64,000 bases of DNA, from positions 1 through 64,000 of the forward strand of contig NZ_DATJBQ010000149.1 in assembly GCF_035515275.1 (NCBI RefSeq), in the 5' to 3' direction. Position 1 is the first letter of the stretch. The number at the start of each line of letters is the position of its first letter. The position numbers were made by a program, and so were the translations under genes. The stretch comes from Pusillimonas sp035515275. GTDB taxonomy: Bacteria; Pseudomonadota; Gammaproteobacteria; Burkholderiales; Burkholderiaceae_B. The notes under the pieces are model-generated. The model did not search any database and had not been told where the DNA came from. It saw only the letters and a list, made by a program, of their open reading frames with translations. Positions 18,101-25,077 of this stretch are shown here, in pieces.

Positions 18101-21100
18101 ATCCATCCGGACAAACCTTCGACCAGATCAAAGCGGTCGCGCAAGATGAAGGCTTCTTGGGTGGCGAACAACGGAATACCCAGGTCGGAGTTGGCCGCCT
18201 GGTGGTCGCCCTTGTGAATCGCCCAGTCAAAGCCCGCCATGCCGTTGCTGCGTTGTATGCCCGCGCCCTGGAACATGATGTCGTCACCGGACTCAGCATC
18301 GTAGTCGGTGTCGTTGCTGCCGCCGTTCAATACGTCGTGACCGATGATGGACGAGTTAAAGAACAGCTCGGAGTTTTCGCCCGCCAGCGTGTCAAATCGG
18401 CCTCCTCCTTCTATCCAGTCGTCACCCTCGTTGCCCAGCAAGAAGTCGACGCCGTCGCCACCAAGAATAAAGTCGTTGCCCAGGCCCCCGAACACTTCTT
18501 TGCCGTCAGGCCCGGCCACAATAAAGTCTTGTCCGTCATTGCCGAATATCAGGGCCAGCCCGCTGCCGCCGTGAATGGCGTCATTACCGTTTCCGCCATG
18601 CAGAAAGTCGGTCTCGCCAATGTCCGTGCCCGAGTTCGTGATAATGTCGTCGCCGTCGCCGCCATAAATATGATCTACGCCGTAGCCGGCCTCGATCGTG
18701 TCGTCACCGCCGTAGCCCCACACCGTATCGTCTCCGGCACCGGCGACAATGATGTCATTGCCCTCGGTGCCACCGATGACGATGTGCTCGCTGCCGTGAT
18801 ACACAATCTTCTCGTCGATGCCGTCACCGTTGGCGTCCACGCGCACCACTTTGGGGCTCAACGCCTGCAGGAACGGATCGTCGAACGTTGGGTCTTCACC
18901 GACCTGGCGTGCGCGTACCATCTCAAGAATGTGGTCGGGGGTAGAAAAGATATCGCCCGGCAAGGCCGTGACACCGCCTGCGCCCAGATCGGTGTTGCGG
19001 ATCATCATCTTGCCCAGGGTGTTGTTCTCGAGCTCGTTCAGCAAGTTCAAACCCTGCACGCGCGACAGATAATAAAAACGGTCGCCGTCTTGCAGGTTTT
19101 CAAGCTGCAGCTCGAACACGAAACTGAAGGTCGAGCCCAGCATGCCGCCGAAATCCATGTGCTTTTCGGCCATGCCCCCCATCCAGAGGTCGACGTTATT
19201 CAGACCGGTTTCAATGGTGCTCCAGGCCCCGGTGGAATTCAAGAAAGCGAGGCGGTCGGGCGGAGAGTTATCCCCCGCAAACACCAGGTCGTAGGCGGCA
19301 GCGCGCTTGCCCTCAAGGGTACCTTGCGCCGTGATGCTGCTGTGCGTGCCGTATGCCGCAATGAAGTTCACGATGGACGCCGGGTTCTTCAGGTTCAAGG
19401 CAAAGTCGGTCCAGCTCTCGTACGGCTTAAGCTGAGTGTCCTGATTGGCTATCTGATAGAACTGGGCTCGGGCTTCGTTCAACGAGGGCAGGCCGGTATC
19501 CCGACCGCGCGCAATGTTGATGGCCGCCAGGTCCAGCGGAATACCCAAAAGCTGGTTGCGCAGCGCATTGGTCACGAACTCGTCAATCTCGTTGCCCGCC
19601 TGGCGCGTCATGCCTCGAATCAGCGCACCCATGGCGACGTCATGATTAACGATTACATTGCCCTCGGCATCAACGGCGCCCATCGACAAGGGGTTCAAAA
19701 AGGCATTGAACAAAGGAATATGCTCTGCGGGAAGCACGTTGCCCTGGGCATCGACCGGAATGATGTCGAAACCATCGGTCAGCATCGAGTGCCCAAAGCG
19801 ATAGACCGCATGGGCGAACTCAGCAAAAATTGCCGGATTGATGTCGGCCGACGGCTCGAATACAAAAGCGTCGATGTCGGGCTGCATCTTTCGCGCAAAC
19901 TCTTCGAAGACCAGGTGCTGGTATTCCATTTCGTTGGTAAAGCGCGCTGCCTGGAACAGACGTGCGCCATTCCACTGCAGCGCATCGATTCCGGCTTCGG
20001 TGGTTGGCACCGCGGTAACCGGCACCAGCAGCCATTCATTCAAAAAAGCCAGATCATTCGACGCCAGGACAACGTCCTTGGTGTGCTCGACCAGTCGATT
20101 GTGTTCGCCATGAAATACATGGTGAATGGTGCTTAGCCCGACGTTCTCGTTTCCACGTCCGTCGCCCGTAATGTAGTGCGCATCCAGCAGCTCGTTGTCG
20201 TAGGCAAAGGGTCGACCCTGGGCGTCATAGCCCTGCGTATACCCCACCACATCGTCGGCATCGGCCTGCAGTACCCCGTTCACCATGAAGGGCACGGCCG
20301 CATGGGCAATGTCGTCCAGAAAGGCGTGATCAATACGGATCGCCGCCGCGGTACTGACGGGCGCGCCCGGGCTTCCGGAAATCAACACATCATCGGCGGT
20401 GTTGGGAATCATGTCCGGGCCAAGCCCGGTGACAAGCTGGGGAAAGCCGTTCTCGTCAGGAATGAAGTTGCCGTACGGATCGACACGCACCATGGGAATA
20501 TTGGCCACGTCGGCGTCGGTCAGCTCGATGCCCAGGATATCTCGCGCTTGAGCCTTGACGTCGGCCCAGGTCGCCAGGCCGCGCGCCCCCTCCAGCAAAT
20601 GCCCAGTAGCCACCGGCTTGCCGTCAACCAGCACATACTCACGCAAAAACACCTGATGCGATGCGTCCGAGGTGTATGTCTGGTTCTGATCGACCAGAGG
20701 CGTCGTAATGTTTTGAGGGTTGGGCGTAGACCGGGTCATTGCCATGAAGTTCGTCGGCGAGCCCGGTACGTATAACGGGTCGTCGGCTTGCAAGGGAATG
20801 AAGATCGTACCGTTGCCTGCTTTGGGAACCAGATCCAGACCATGGTCGAAGAATTGCCCGAAAAGCGTGAAAATACCGTTAAAGGGGGCCGAATCGCCGA
20901 TATCGGGCGAAATATTCGGAAAATGGTACGTAACCACCGGAATCGGTTCACCGCTTACCGGGTCGAGAATCTGTGCCCCACTGGCGTCAGTTCGAAAGAC
21001 CTGTACGCCGTTGTTCAGCACCGGCGTTTCAGTCACGGTATAGCCGGCATCGCGCAGTTGCTGCGCAACCACCACGGCAGCGGGGTTGTTGTTGGTCTGG

Positions 21101-21471
21101 TCAACGATCAGATTCGAGATCAGGCGGGGGTCTGAATCAACCACGTTACCCGGCGCGCCGTAATTCTCGTTGCTGACCCCATTAAAATCGGGGTCGTTTC
21201 CTTCGTTGCGAAACACCGGCGTGGTCAGCGGAATAAACGGCTGATCCGCCGCGCCCCAGGTTTCACGCCCTTCCAACAAGTTGTTGTACGTACCGTCGAC
21301 GGTGCGCAAGCCGTACGGAAGCAAGTGCGCCTGTAGCGAAGCGGTACCGGCACCGGCACCCAAGCCGGCTTCGGCCACCAACTGGGCCAAATCCCCCCCA
21401 TTGGCGTGGGCCTCTGCAATACGAATTTGCTTCAGAATGAATTCAAGATCGTGCTTAACCAGTGTAACCAT
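15124..21471 (-). CDS. secreted animal-type haem peroxidase with RTX calcium-binding repeats
   Basis: Protein of 2115 residues without a signal peptide, expected to leave the cell by the adjoining type I exporter. Residues about 120-840 are an animal-haem-peroxidase domain: GQFFDHGLDL near 205-214 gives distal Asp and His, GDGRGNEN near 436 gives distal Arg and Glu, YRFGHSM has the proximal His near 561, and INIARGRDTGLP carries the partner Asn. RTX nonapeptides (GGxGxDxLx) occur near 895-1025, 1205-1225, 1480-1565, 1635-1680 and 1917-2012. An Ig-like segment (about 1380-1470) and an Asp-rich linker (about 1868-1892) lie between. The C-terminus is the presumed secretion signal. ATG 21471 is chosen for its GGGGAG site. 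Relatives include bacterial peroxicins and Mn(II)-oxidising MopA-type proteins; the substrate is not known. Confidence 0.93.
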   Translation of the reverse strand: MVTLVKHDLEFILKQIRIAEAHANGGDLAQLVAEAGLGAGAGTASLQAHLLPYGLRTVDGTYNNLLEGRETWGAADQPFIPLTTPVFRNEGNDPDFNGVSNENYGAPGNVVDSDPRLISNLIVDQTNNNPAAVVVAQQLRDAGYTVTETPVLNNGVQVFRTDASGAQILDPVSGEPIPVVTYHFPNISPDIGDSAPFNGIFTLFGQFFDHGLDLVPKAGNGTIFIPLQADDPLYVPGSPTNFMAMTRSTPNPQNITTPLVDQNQTYTSDASHQVFLREYVLVDGKPVATGHLLEGARGLATWADVKAQARDILGIELTDADVANIPMVRVDPYGNFIPDENGFPQLVTGLGPDMIPNTADDVLISGSPGAPVSTAAAIRIDHAFLDDIAHAAVPFMVNGVLQADADDVVGYTQGYDAQGRPFAYDNELLDAHYITGDGRGNENVGLSTIHHVFHGEHNRLVEHTKDVVLASNDLAFLNEWLLVPVTAVPTTEAGIDALQWNGARLFQAARFTNEMEYQHLVFEEFARKMQPDIDAFVFEPSADINPAIFAEFAHAVYRFGHSMLTDGFDIIPVDAQGNVLPAEHIPLFNAFLNPLSMGAVDAEGNVIVNHDVAMGALIRGMTRQAGNEIDEFVTNALRNQLLGIPLDLAAINIARGRDTGLPSLNEARAQFYQIANQDTQLKPYESWTDFALNLKNPASIVNFIAAYGTHSSITAQGTLEGKRAAAYDLVFAGDNSPPDRLAFLNSTGAWSTIETGLNNVDLWMGGMAEKHMDFGGMLGSTFSFVFELQLENLQDGDRFYYLSRVQGLNLLNELENNTLGKMMIRNTDLGAGGVTALPGDIFSTPDHILEMVRARQVGEDPTFDDPFLQALSPKVVRVDANGDGIDEKIVYHGSEHIVIGGTEGNDIIVAGAGDDTVWGYGGDDTIEAGYGVDHIYGGDGDDIITNSGTDIGETDFLHGGNGNDAIHGGSGLALIFGNDGQDFIVAGPDGKEVFGGLGNDFILGGDGVDFLLGNEGDDWIEGGGRFDTLAGENSELFFNSSIIGHDVLNGGSNDTDYDAESGDDIMFQGAGIQRSNGMAGFDWAIHKGDHQAANSDLGIPLFATQEAFILRDRFDLVEGLSGWIYNDVLTGRRESVNARAELDNTAAIPGADSILDSYSNALLEKNLSLINGLAELVAHKERTTVTVAGITETIVMDTADASDILLGGGGSDVIKGLAGDDIIDGDRWLNVRIAINDAQGNEIGSADGMTQQVRDAAGNLLFGGRTLDALVFDRTINPGNLSIVREILNGNVEGDIDTAVYTDVFENYTFTQNADGSITVDHSGFDPDAVPEGLENGAPNPVSDGVDRLFNIEMLRFSDGNGGTVDYRVDQLFNIAATGAPIISDTTPTEGRPLTVDTSNIADENGMGNGVFTYQWQVSSDGGTTWADINGATAATFVPTGNMGGVNGNPGVQLRVSVSFTDGRGNVETLLSEPTSGVGDHWVGTNGANIFIGGAGDEIADGRGGNDFLSGDAGDDVLNGEDGTDTLFGGAGNDVLNGGSGNDTLMGGAGNDVLVGGTGNDVAMYVGQANSFTIDRVGGTITVTDNSGAEGTDTLTSIETIQFAGVDYSIVTGTEGSNQNLNGFNGASGSQLIFGLGGNDTINGGAGNDIILAGAGNDTIRQTGSTGGRDIVDGGAGVDTYQLNGSGGELFTIYTRSTAQAAIAGLVLAANTDIVVARNGLVIAELANIEEIYVNTLNVSSPGGIGGGVSGASLIQVVGDFTETSLNLNTITIDGGDGDDVVDISSLLSAHRIVFRSNGGNDMIVGALRPQDVIQLPEGMTQEGSTLSSTNGLTTITGDGHSVTFASEGLPTIQLAGGQTFVIDSNPDDDDDGLDDDDDDDWVDDDADVGEEPDGSPGPQPEASQGVGSAGGVQNGGSGADTLRGNSGDDVLNGGSGNDRLFGGGGDDVLNGGSGNDVLDGGAGDDILNGGSGNDALEGGAGDDILNGGSGNDILHGGLGDDILTGGAGDDIFVFGGNDLITDFTVGQDRIDLRKLGITLETFGAKVSLVAAGNDMQLKILGDTMLVSDINPQDVGMDSFILADSAAAGAPNLNNPDPTGTLNNPVPTIDDYFLC
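15439..15681 (-). repeat. 54-bp tandem repeats coding for 18-residue RTX units
   Basis: Four and a half consecutive units of 54 bp each encode two nonapeptides of the type (V/I)LNGGSGND-xLxGGxGDD. Units agree closely at the DNA level as well, which points to recent expansion or gene conversion. Each pair of nonapeptides forms one turn of a calcium-bound parallel beta roll. Confidence 0.85.
15796..15870 (-). repeat. Asp-rich coding repeat (GAT/GAC tract)
   Basis: Within the peroxidase gene 25 codons encode mostly aspartate (5 Asp, Gly-Leu, 7 Asp, Trp-Val, 3 Asp and so on), seen on the plus strand as a run of cgtcgtcatcg-type triplets. It separates the last large domain from the terminal RTX block and is probably a flexible, calcium-binding linker. 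Confidence 0.8.
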
Positions 21472-21803
21472 GACTTTCTCCCCTGGGTGGATCACCCGTG
21501 CAGTGCGACATCAGCGCATTTCTTTAAACCCCCCGGAACTGCGACGCTTTTCATGCTTCTCCGGGCTTCCCACCGCGGAGTTACAACACAACACATTTTC
21601 TTTAATACGAAATATCGAGACATGAATGAACAAGGCTTCATGTCCGAATGTATCTTTTGTGGCCAGGCAAGCAGGTTATCAGCGTAGGATTTGTGTCAGC
21701 AATCCGGATAGAAGGCTTAGGCTAAACGCGGTATCAACCCAAAGGGGGATGCGTTGATGCAAAGTCAGTGCTAGACTAAAAAGTTTTTCGCTCGAAAAAA
21801 AAC
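21472..21803. promoter_or_regulatory. untranslated region upstream of the peroxidase operon with a 26-bp inverted repeat
   Basis: No gene is seen in these 332 bases. The region must hold the promoter of the leftward operon, but no convincing -35/-10 pair was found. A perfect inverted repeat, GACATGAA (21619-21626) and TTCATGTC (21637-21644) with a 10-base centre, lies about 150 bases before the peroxidase start and is a candidate operator. The region is AT-richer than its surroundings. Confidence 0.4.
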
Positions 21804-21855
21804 AAAAACCCCTGAAATATCTGCTTGGTTAAAACAGATATTTCAGGGGTTTTTT
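21804..21855. terminator. strong bidirectional intrinsic terminator
   Basis: A perfect 20-bp stem (21804-21823 with 21835-21854, core CCCCTGAAATATCTG) with an 11-base loop is followed on the plus strand by six T (21850-21855) and on the minus strand by a T-rich run (complement of 21791-21802). On the minus strand it lies about 57 bases after the tRNA gene, so it ends the ispB-tRNA transcript and separates it from the peroxidase operon promoter. Confidence 0.9.
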
Positions 21856-21911
21856 GTGGCGCTTTGTATGGCGCTTCGTGTCGAGCTTTGTATGAAAGCT
21901 TTGTATGAAAT

Positions 21912-21988
21912 TGGTCGGGGTGAGAGGATTCGAACCTCCGGCTCCTACGTCCCGAACGTAGTACTCTACCAGGCTGAGCTACACCCCG
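21912..21988 (-). tRNA. tRNA-Pro (CGG)
   Basis: The 77-base minus-strand sequence begins CGGGGTGTAGCTCAGCCTGG and ends in CCA. The acceptor arms CGGGGTG and CACCCCG pair, the D-arm is AGCTC..., the anticodon stem CTACG/CGTAG encloses loop TTCGGGA giving anticodon CGG, and the T-arm has GGTTCGAATCC. The CCA is encoded. It lies only 9 bases after the ispB stop, so the two may be co-transcribed, with the strong terminator behind them. Confidence 0.97.
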
Positions 21989-21997
21989 ATTTGTTCT

Positions 21998-22963
21998 TTA
22001 GCGGTCTCGCTCGACCGCGAAAGAACAAAATTTTAGCAAAGAATCTCGATGCGCGGAAACCGGAAAGGTGTCAAGTGCCTGACGGGCCTGTTCGGCTTCG
22101 GCAACGGCTACCTGACGCGTGTATTCAAGCGCGTCGGTTTCATGTATGGCGCGGGCAACGGCTTCGAAATCGCCGTCGCCGGCTTCGATGGCGTCGGCAA
22201 TAAGCCGGCGCTGGGCCTCGGTGCCAACCTGCATGGCGCGTATCAGCGGCATGGTGGGCTTGCCTTCGCGCAGGTCATCGCCCACGTTCTTGCCTAGCGA
22301 GCCGGCGTCGCCGCTGTAATCCAGCACATCGTCGACCAGCTGAAACGCCGTACCCACGTGCCGGCCGTATGACGCGGCGGCCTCTTCCTGGCGGGCGTCT
22401 GCACCGGCGATAATCGCGCCCACCTGCGAAGCGGCCTCGAACAGTTTGGCTGTTTTGTATCGCACCACCTGCATGTAGCGGTCGATGGATACGGCCGAAT
22501 CATGCACGTTGAGCAGCTGCAGTACCTCGCCCTCGGCAATAATGGTGGTGGCTTGCGACAGCACCTGCATAATCCGCATGGAGTCGGCCTCGACCATCAT
22601 CTCGAACGAGCGCGAATACAGGTAGTCGCCCACCAACACGCTGGCAGCGTTGCCGAACACGGCATTGGCCGTGCTGCGTCCGCGACGCAGGTCTGATTCA
22701 TCGACCACGTCGTCGTGCAGCAGCGTAGACGTGTGAATGAACTCGACCACTGCCGCCAGCAGATGGTGCAGCGAGCCCTGATAGCCCAGTGCGTTCGCGA
22801 CCATCAGCAACAAGGCGGGACGCATGCGCTTGCCGCCGGCACCAATGATGTAGTCGCCGACAGTTCGTATCAGGACGACATCAGAGTTCAAACGAGACCG
22901 AATGACCGCATCGACGGCTTTCATGTCGTCTGATATAGGGGCAAGCAAATCGGGTAGGCTCAA
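21998..22963 (-). CDS. ispB: polyprenyl (octaprenyl) diphosphate synthase
   Basis: Trans-isoprenyl diphosphate synthase of 321 residues that elongates farnesyl diphosphate with isopentenyl units to make the ubiquinone side chain. GGKRMRP near residue 43, the first Asp-rich motif LLHDDVVDESDLRRG near residue 81 and the second FQLVDDVLDYSGD near residue 208 are all present. Length and N-terminus (NSDVVLIRTVGDYIIGAGGK) fit IspB. The first codon of the chosen frame is TTG, matching the family's usual N-terminal length; an ATG 13 codons later is the alternative. It is divergent from the DUF815 ATPase gene. The product would feed the ubi genes found further right. Confidence 0.93.
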   Translation of the reverse strand: MSLPDLLAPISDDMKAVDAVIRSRLNSDVVLIRTVGDYIIGAGGKRMRPALLLMVANALGYQGSLHHLLAAVVEFIHTSTLLHDDVVDESDLRRGRSTANAVFGNAASVLVGDYLYSRSFEMMVEADSMRIMQVLSQATTIIAEGEVLQLLNVHDSAVSIDRYMQVVRYKTAKLFEAASQVGAIIAGADARQEEAAASYGRHVGTAFQLVDDVLDYSGDAGSLGKNVGDDLREGKPTMPLIRAMQVGTEAQRRLIADAIEAGDGDFEAVARAIHETDALEYTRQVAVAEAEQARQALDTFPVSAHRDSLLKFCSFAVERDR

Positions 22964-23123
22964 GGAGAAATCCGCAACAAAAAGCCAAAGGGCAACTCAA
23001 GACCGCCGGCGGCTGCCTGGGGCAGCGGGGCGGAGCCAGGCTAGATTATACGTGTTCACCAAAGGCTCTCCGGCCCGAAATTGGCGATAATGGTGGTTTT
23101 CCTGGAATATTCTGGAGAATCGC

Positions 23124-23990
23124 TTGAGTGCACTGGATTTGACCACGCTCGTTGAGCGCGCCGAACGCGTTCTGGCCCAACTGGAAGCCTGGCTGCCGCC
23201 CGTCCCCCCCGAAACCGACTGGAGCGCCCCCGCTTTTCGCTGGCAGAAACGCACCGGCCGTGGCTGGATGAAAGCCATTCGGCATGTCTCGCACATCGAG
23301 ACGCGCGACCTGCAACATATCGAACGGCAAAAAAACATTATTGACCGCAACACCCGGCAGTTCATCGAGGGCAAGCCGGCCAACAACGTGCTGATGACCG
23401 GCGCGCGCGGCACCGGCAAAAGCTCGCTGGTCAAAGCCATGCTCAGCACCTACGCAGACCAGGGCCTGCGCCTGATCGAAGTCGACAAAGCCGACCTCGC
23501 CGATCTGGACGACATTGTGGATATGGTCAGCAACCGGCCCGAACGCTTTATTATTTTTTGCGACGACCTTTCTTTTGAAGAAGGCGAACCGGGCTACAAG
23601 GCGCTTAAATCGGTGCTTGACGGCTCAATCAGTGCTGCCGGCGACAACGTGCTTATTTATGCCACGTCCAACCGCCGCCATCTCATGCCCGAGTATGTCA
23701 GCGAGAACCTCAGTGCCAAGCATCAACCGGACGGCGAGATACACCCTGGCGAAACCGTTGAAGAGAAAACGTCGCTGTCTGAACGCTTCGGGCTGTGGCT
23801 GTCGTTCTACCCCTTCAAGCAAGACGACTACCTGGACATCGTCAACTACTGGCTGGGCGTGCATGGCTGCACGCCTGCCAGCATTCAGGAGTCGCGCGTC
23901 GAAGCGCTGCAATGGGCGCTCGAACGCGGATCGCGATCGGGGCGCGTGGCACGGCAGTTCGCTCGTGACTGGGCCGCGCGTCATGTCTAA
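23124..23990 (+). CDS. DUF815-family AAA-type ATPase
   Basis: Predicted ATP-binding protein of 288 residues, DUF815 family, of unknown cellular role. Walker A GARGTGKSS lies near residue 94 and Walker B-like FIIFCDDLSFEEGEPGYKAL near residue 139; YATSNRRHLMPEY resembles the sensor region. The start is TTG with GGAG seven bases upstream; the N-terminal WLPPVPPETDWSAPAFRW segment fits the family. The stop overlaps the start of the Nudix-ThiE gene by eight bases, so the two are translated together. Members of this family are often found beside a MutT-type gene in proteobacteria, suggesting a housekeeping partnership, but no function is known to me. Confidence 0.85.
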   Translation: MSALDLTTLVERAERVLAQLEAWLPPVPPETDWSAPAFRWQKRTGRGWMKAIRHVSHIETRDLQHIERQKNIIDRNTRQFIEGKPANNVLMTGARGTGKSSLVKAMLSTYADQGLRLIEVDKADLADLDDIVDMVSNRPERFIIFCDDLSFEEGEPGYKALKSVLDGSISAAGDNVLIYATSNRRHLMPEYVSENLSAKHQPDGEIHPGETVEEKTSLSERFGLWLSFYPFKQDDYLDIVNYWLGVHGCTPASIQESRVEALQWALERGSRSGRVARQFARDWAARHV

Positions 23991-25053
23991 ACCGTTCGTC
24001 GATGTCGCTGCCGGGCTGATACTTCGACCAGACGGCGCCCTGCTATTGGCACAGCGGCCAAGCGACAAGCCCTGGGCCGGTTGGTGGGAATTGCCCGGCG
24101 GCAAGATCGAGTCGGGCGAAACCGTGCTGCAGGCGTTGGGACGCGAACTCAAAGAAGAGTTGGGCATCGAAGTTACCGACGCCACGCGCTGGGTCACCTA
24201 CATACACGAGTACCCAAAAACCATCGTGCGCCTGGCCTTCTGCAAAGTAACGGGCTGGCAAGGCACGCCCACCGGGCTCGAAGGGCAGGCCCTGAGCTGG
24301 GTTCAAACCGATCGGCCCTTAGAAACGGGCCCGTTGCTGCCCGCCACCGAGCCACCGTTGCGATGGCTGCAACTGCCGCAGCGCTATGTGCTGACCTCTA
24401 TCGGCACAAGCGACGCGTTGGCAGGGTTTCTTGATCGGCTGCGCGCCACGTTGTCGGAAGGCCCGGCGTTAGTGCAATTTCGCGAGCCCGAGTGGGCGCA
24501 GACTGCGCCTGCCCAAGAGGTCCGCGCCGGCCTGGAAGCCGTGCTGCAAGTGTGCCGCCAAGCGGGCGCACGTTGCCTGGTCAACAGTGTTCACCCTGAA
24601 GACTGGTGGACCAAGGCCGACGGGGTGCACCTGCGGGCCCAGGATGCACATGACTTTGTCACGGGGGCACGCACAGCGCTCCAGCGCATTCAGAGCAACA
24701 TGGCCCCCAACACACCCACGCACGACATGGACCCAAACAGCATGCAGTACGCCATGTCTCGCCTGGACGCCCATTTGACGCCTCGCCGCCTGTTGGGCGT
24801 ATCAGCGCATAATAAGCAGGATCTGGCCGCAGCCCGTGCATTGCAAGCCGATTTTGCCGTGCTGGGTCATGTGCTTGACACGCCCTCGCATCCGCAGGAA
24901 CAGGCTCTGGGCTGGGAAGGCTTTGCCGACTTGTCCAGCGAGGCAGGCTTGCCTGTGTACGCTATCGGAGGGCAATCTGCTGCGACACTTGCAACCGCAC
25001 AACAGCATGGCGCCCACGGCATTGCAGGCATCCGGGGGCTGCTTGCGCCTTAG
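23983..25053 (+). CDS. Nudix hydrolase fused to a ThiE-like domain
   Basis: Two-domain protein of 356 residues. Residues 1-135 are a MutT-type Nudix hydrolase with the box GGKIESGETVLQALGRELKEELGI condensed as G(x5)E(x7)REL(x)EELG; it would clean oxidised nucleotides such as 8-oxo-dGTP. Residues about 150-356 resemble thiamine phosphate synthase (ThiE): LVQFREPEW, ADGVHLRAQD, GVSAHNKQDLAAA and PVYAIGG. An Asn/Pro/Met-rich insertion near residues 235-265 interrupts the ThiE part. Such fusions are known in beta- and gammaproteobacteria, and whether the ThiE part makes thiamine phosphate is uncertain. ATG 23983 is preferred because upstream in-frame sequence is a shadow of the DUF815 gene. Confidence 0.88.
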   Translation: MSKPFVDVAAGLILRPDGALLLAQRPSDKPWAGWWELPGGKIESGETVLQALGRELKEELGIEVTDATRWVTYIHEYPKTIVRLAFCKVTGWQGTPTGLEGQALSWVQTDRPLETGPLLPATEPPLRWLQLPQRYVLTSIGTSDALAGFLDRLRATLSEGPALVQFREPEWAQTAPAQEVRAGLEAVLQVCRQAGARCLVNSVHPEDWWTKADGVHLRAQDAHDFVTGARTALQRIQSNMAPNTPTHDMDPNSMQYAMSRLDAHLTPRRLLGVSAHNKQDLAAARALQADFAVLGHVLDTPSHPQEQALGWEGFADLSSEAGLPVYAIGGQSAATLATAQQHGAHGIAGIRGLLAP

Positions 25054-25077
25054 GCCGACAGCGCCGATTGCCAAGCT

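Noticed and set aside
17029..20136. 1035-codon open frame on the plus strand inside the peroxidase gene
   Set aside because: It is the complement of the repeat-rich peroxidase coding sequence, with Val/Gly/Arg-rich content and no protein motifs. Long antisense frames are expected in GC-rich genes with biased codon use.
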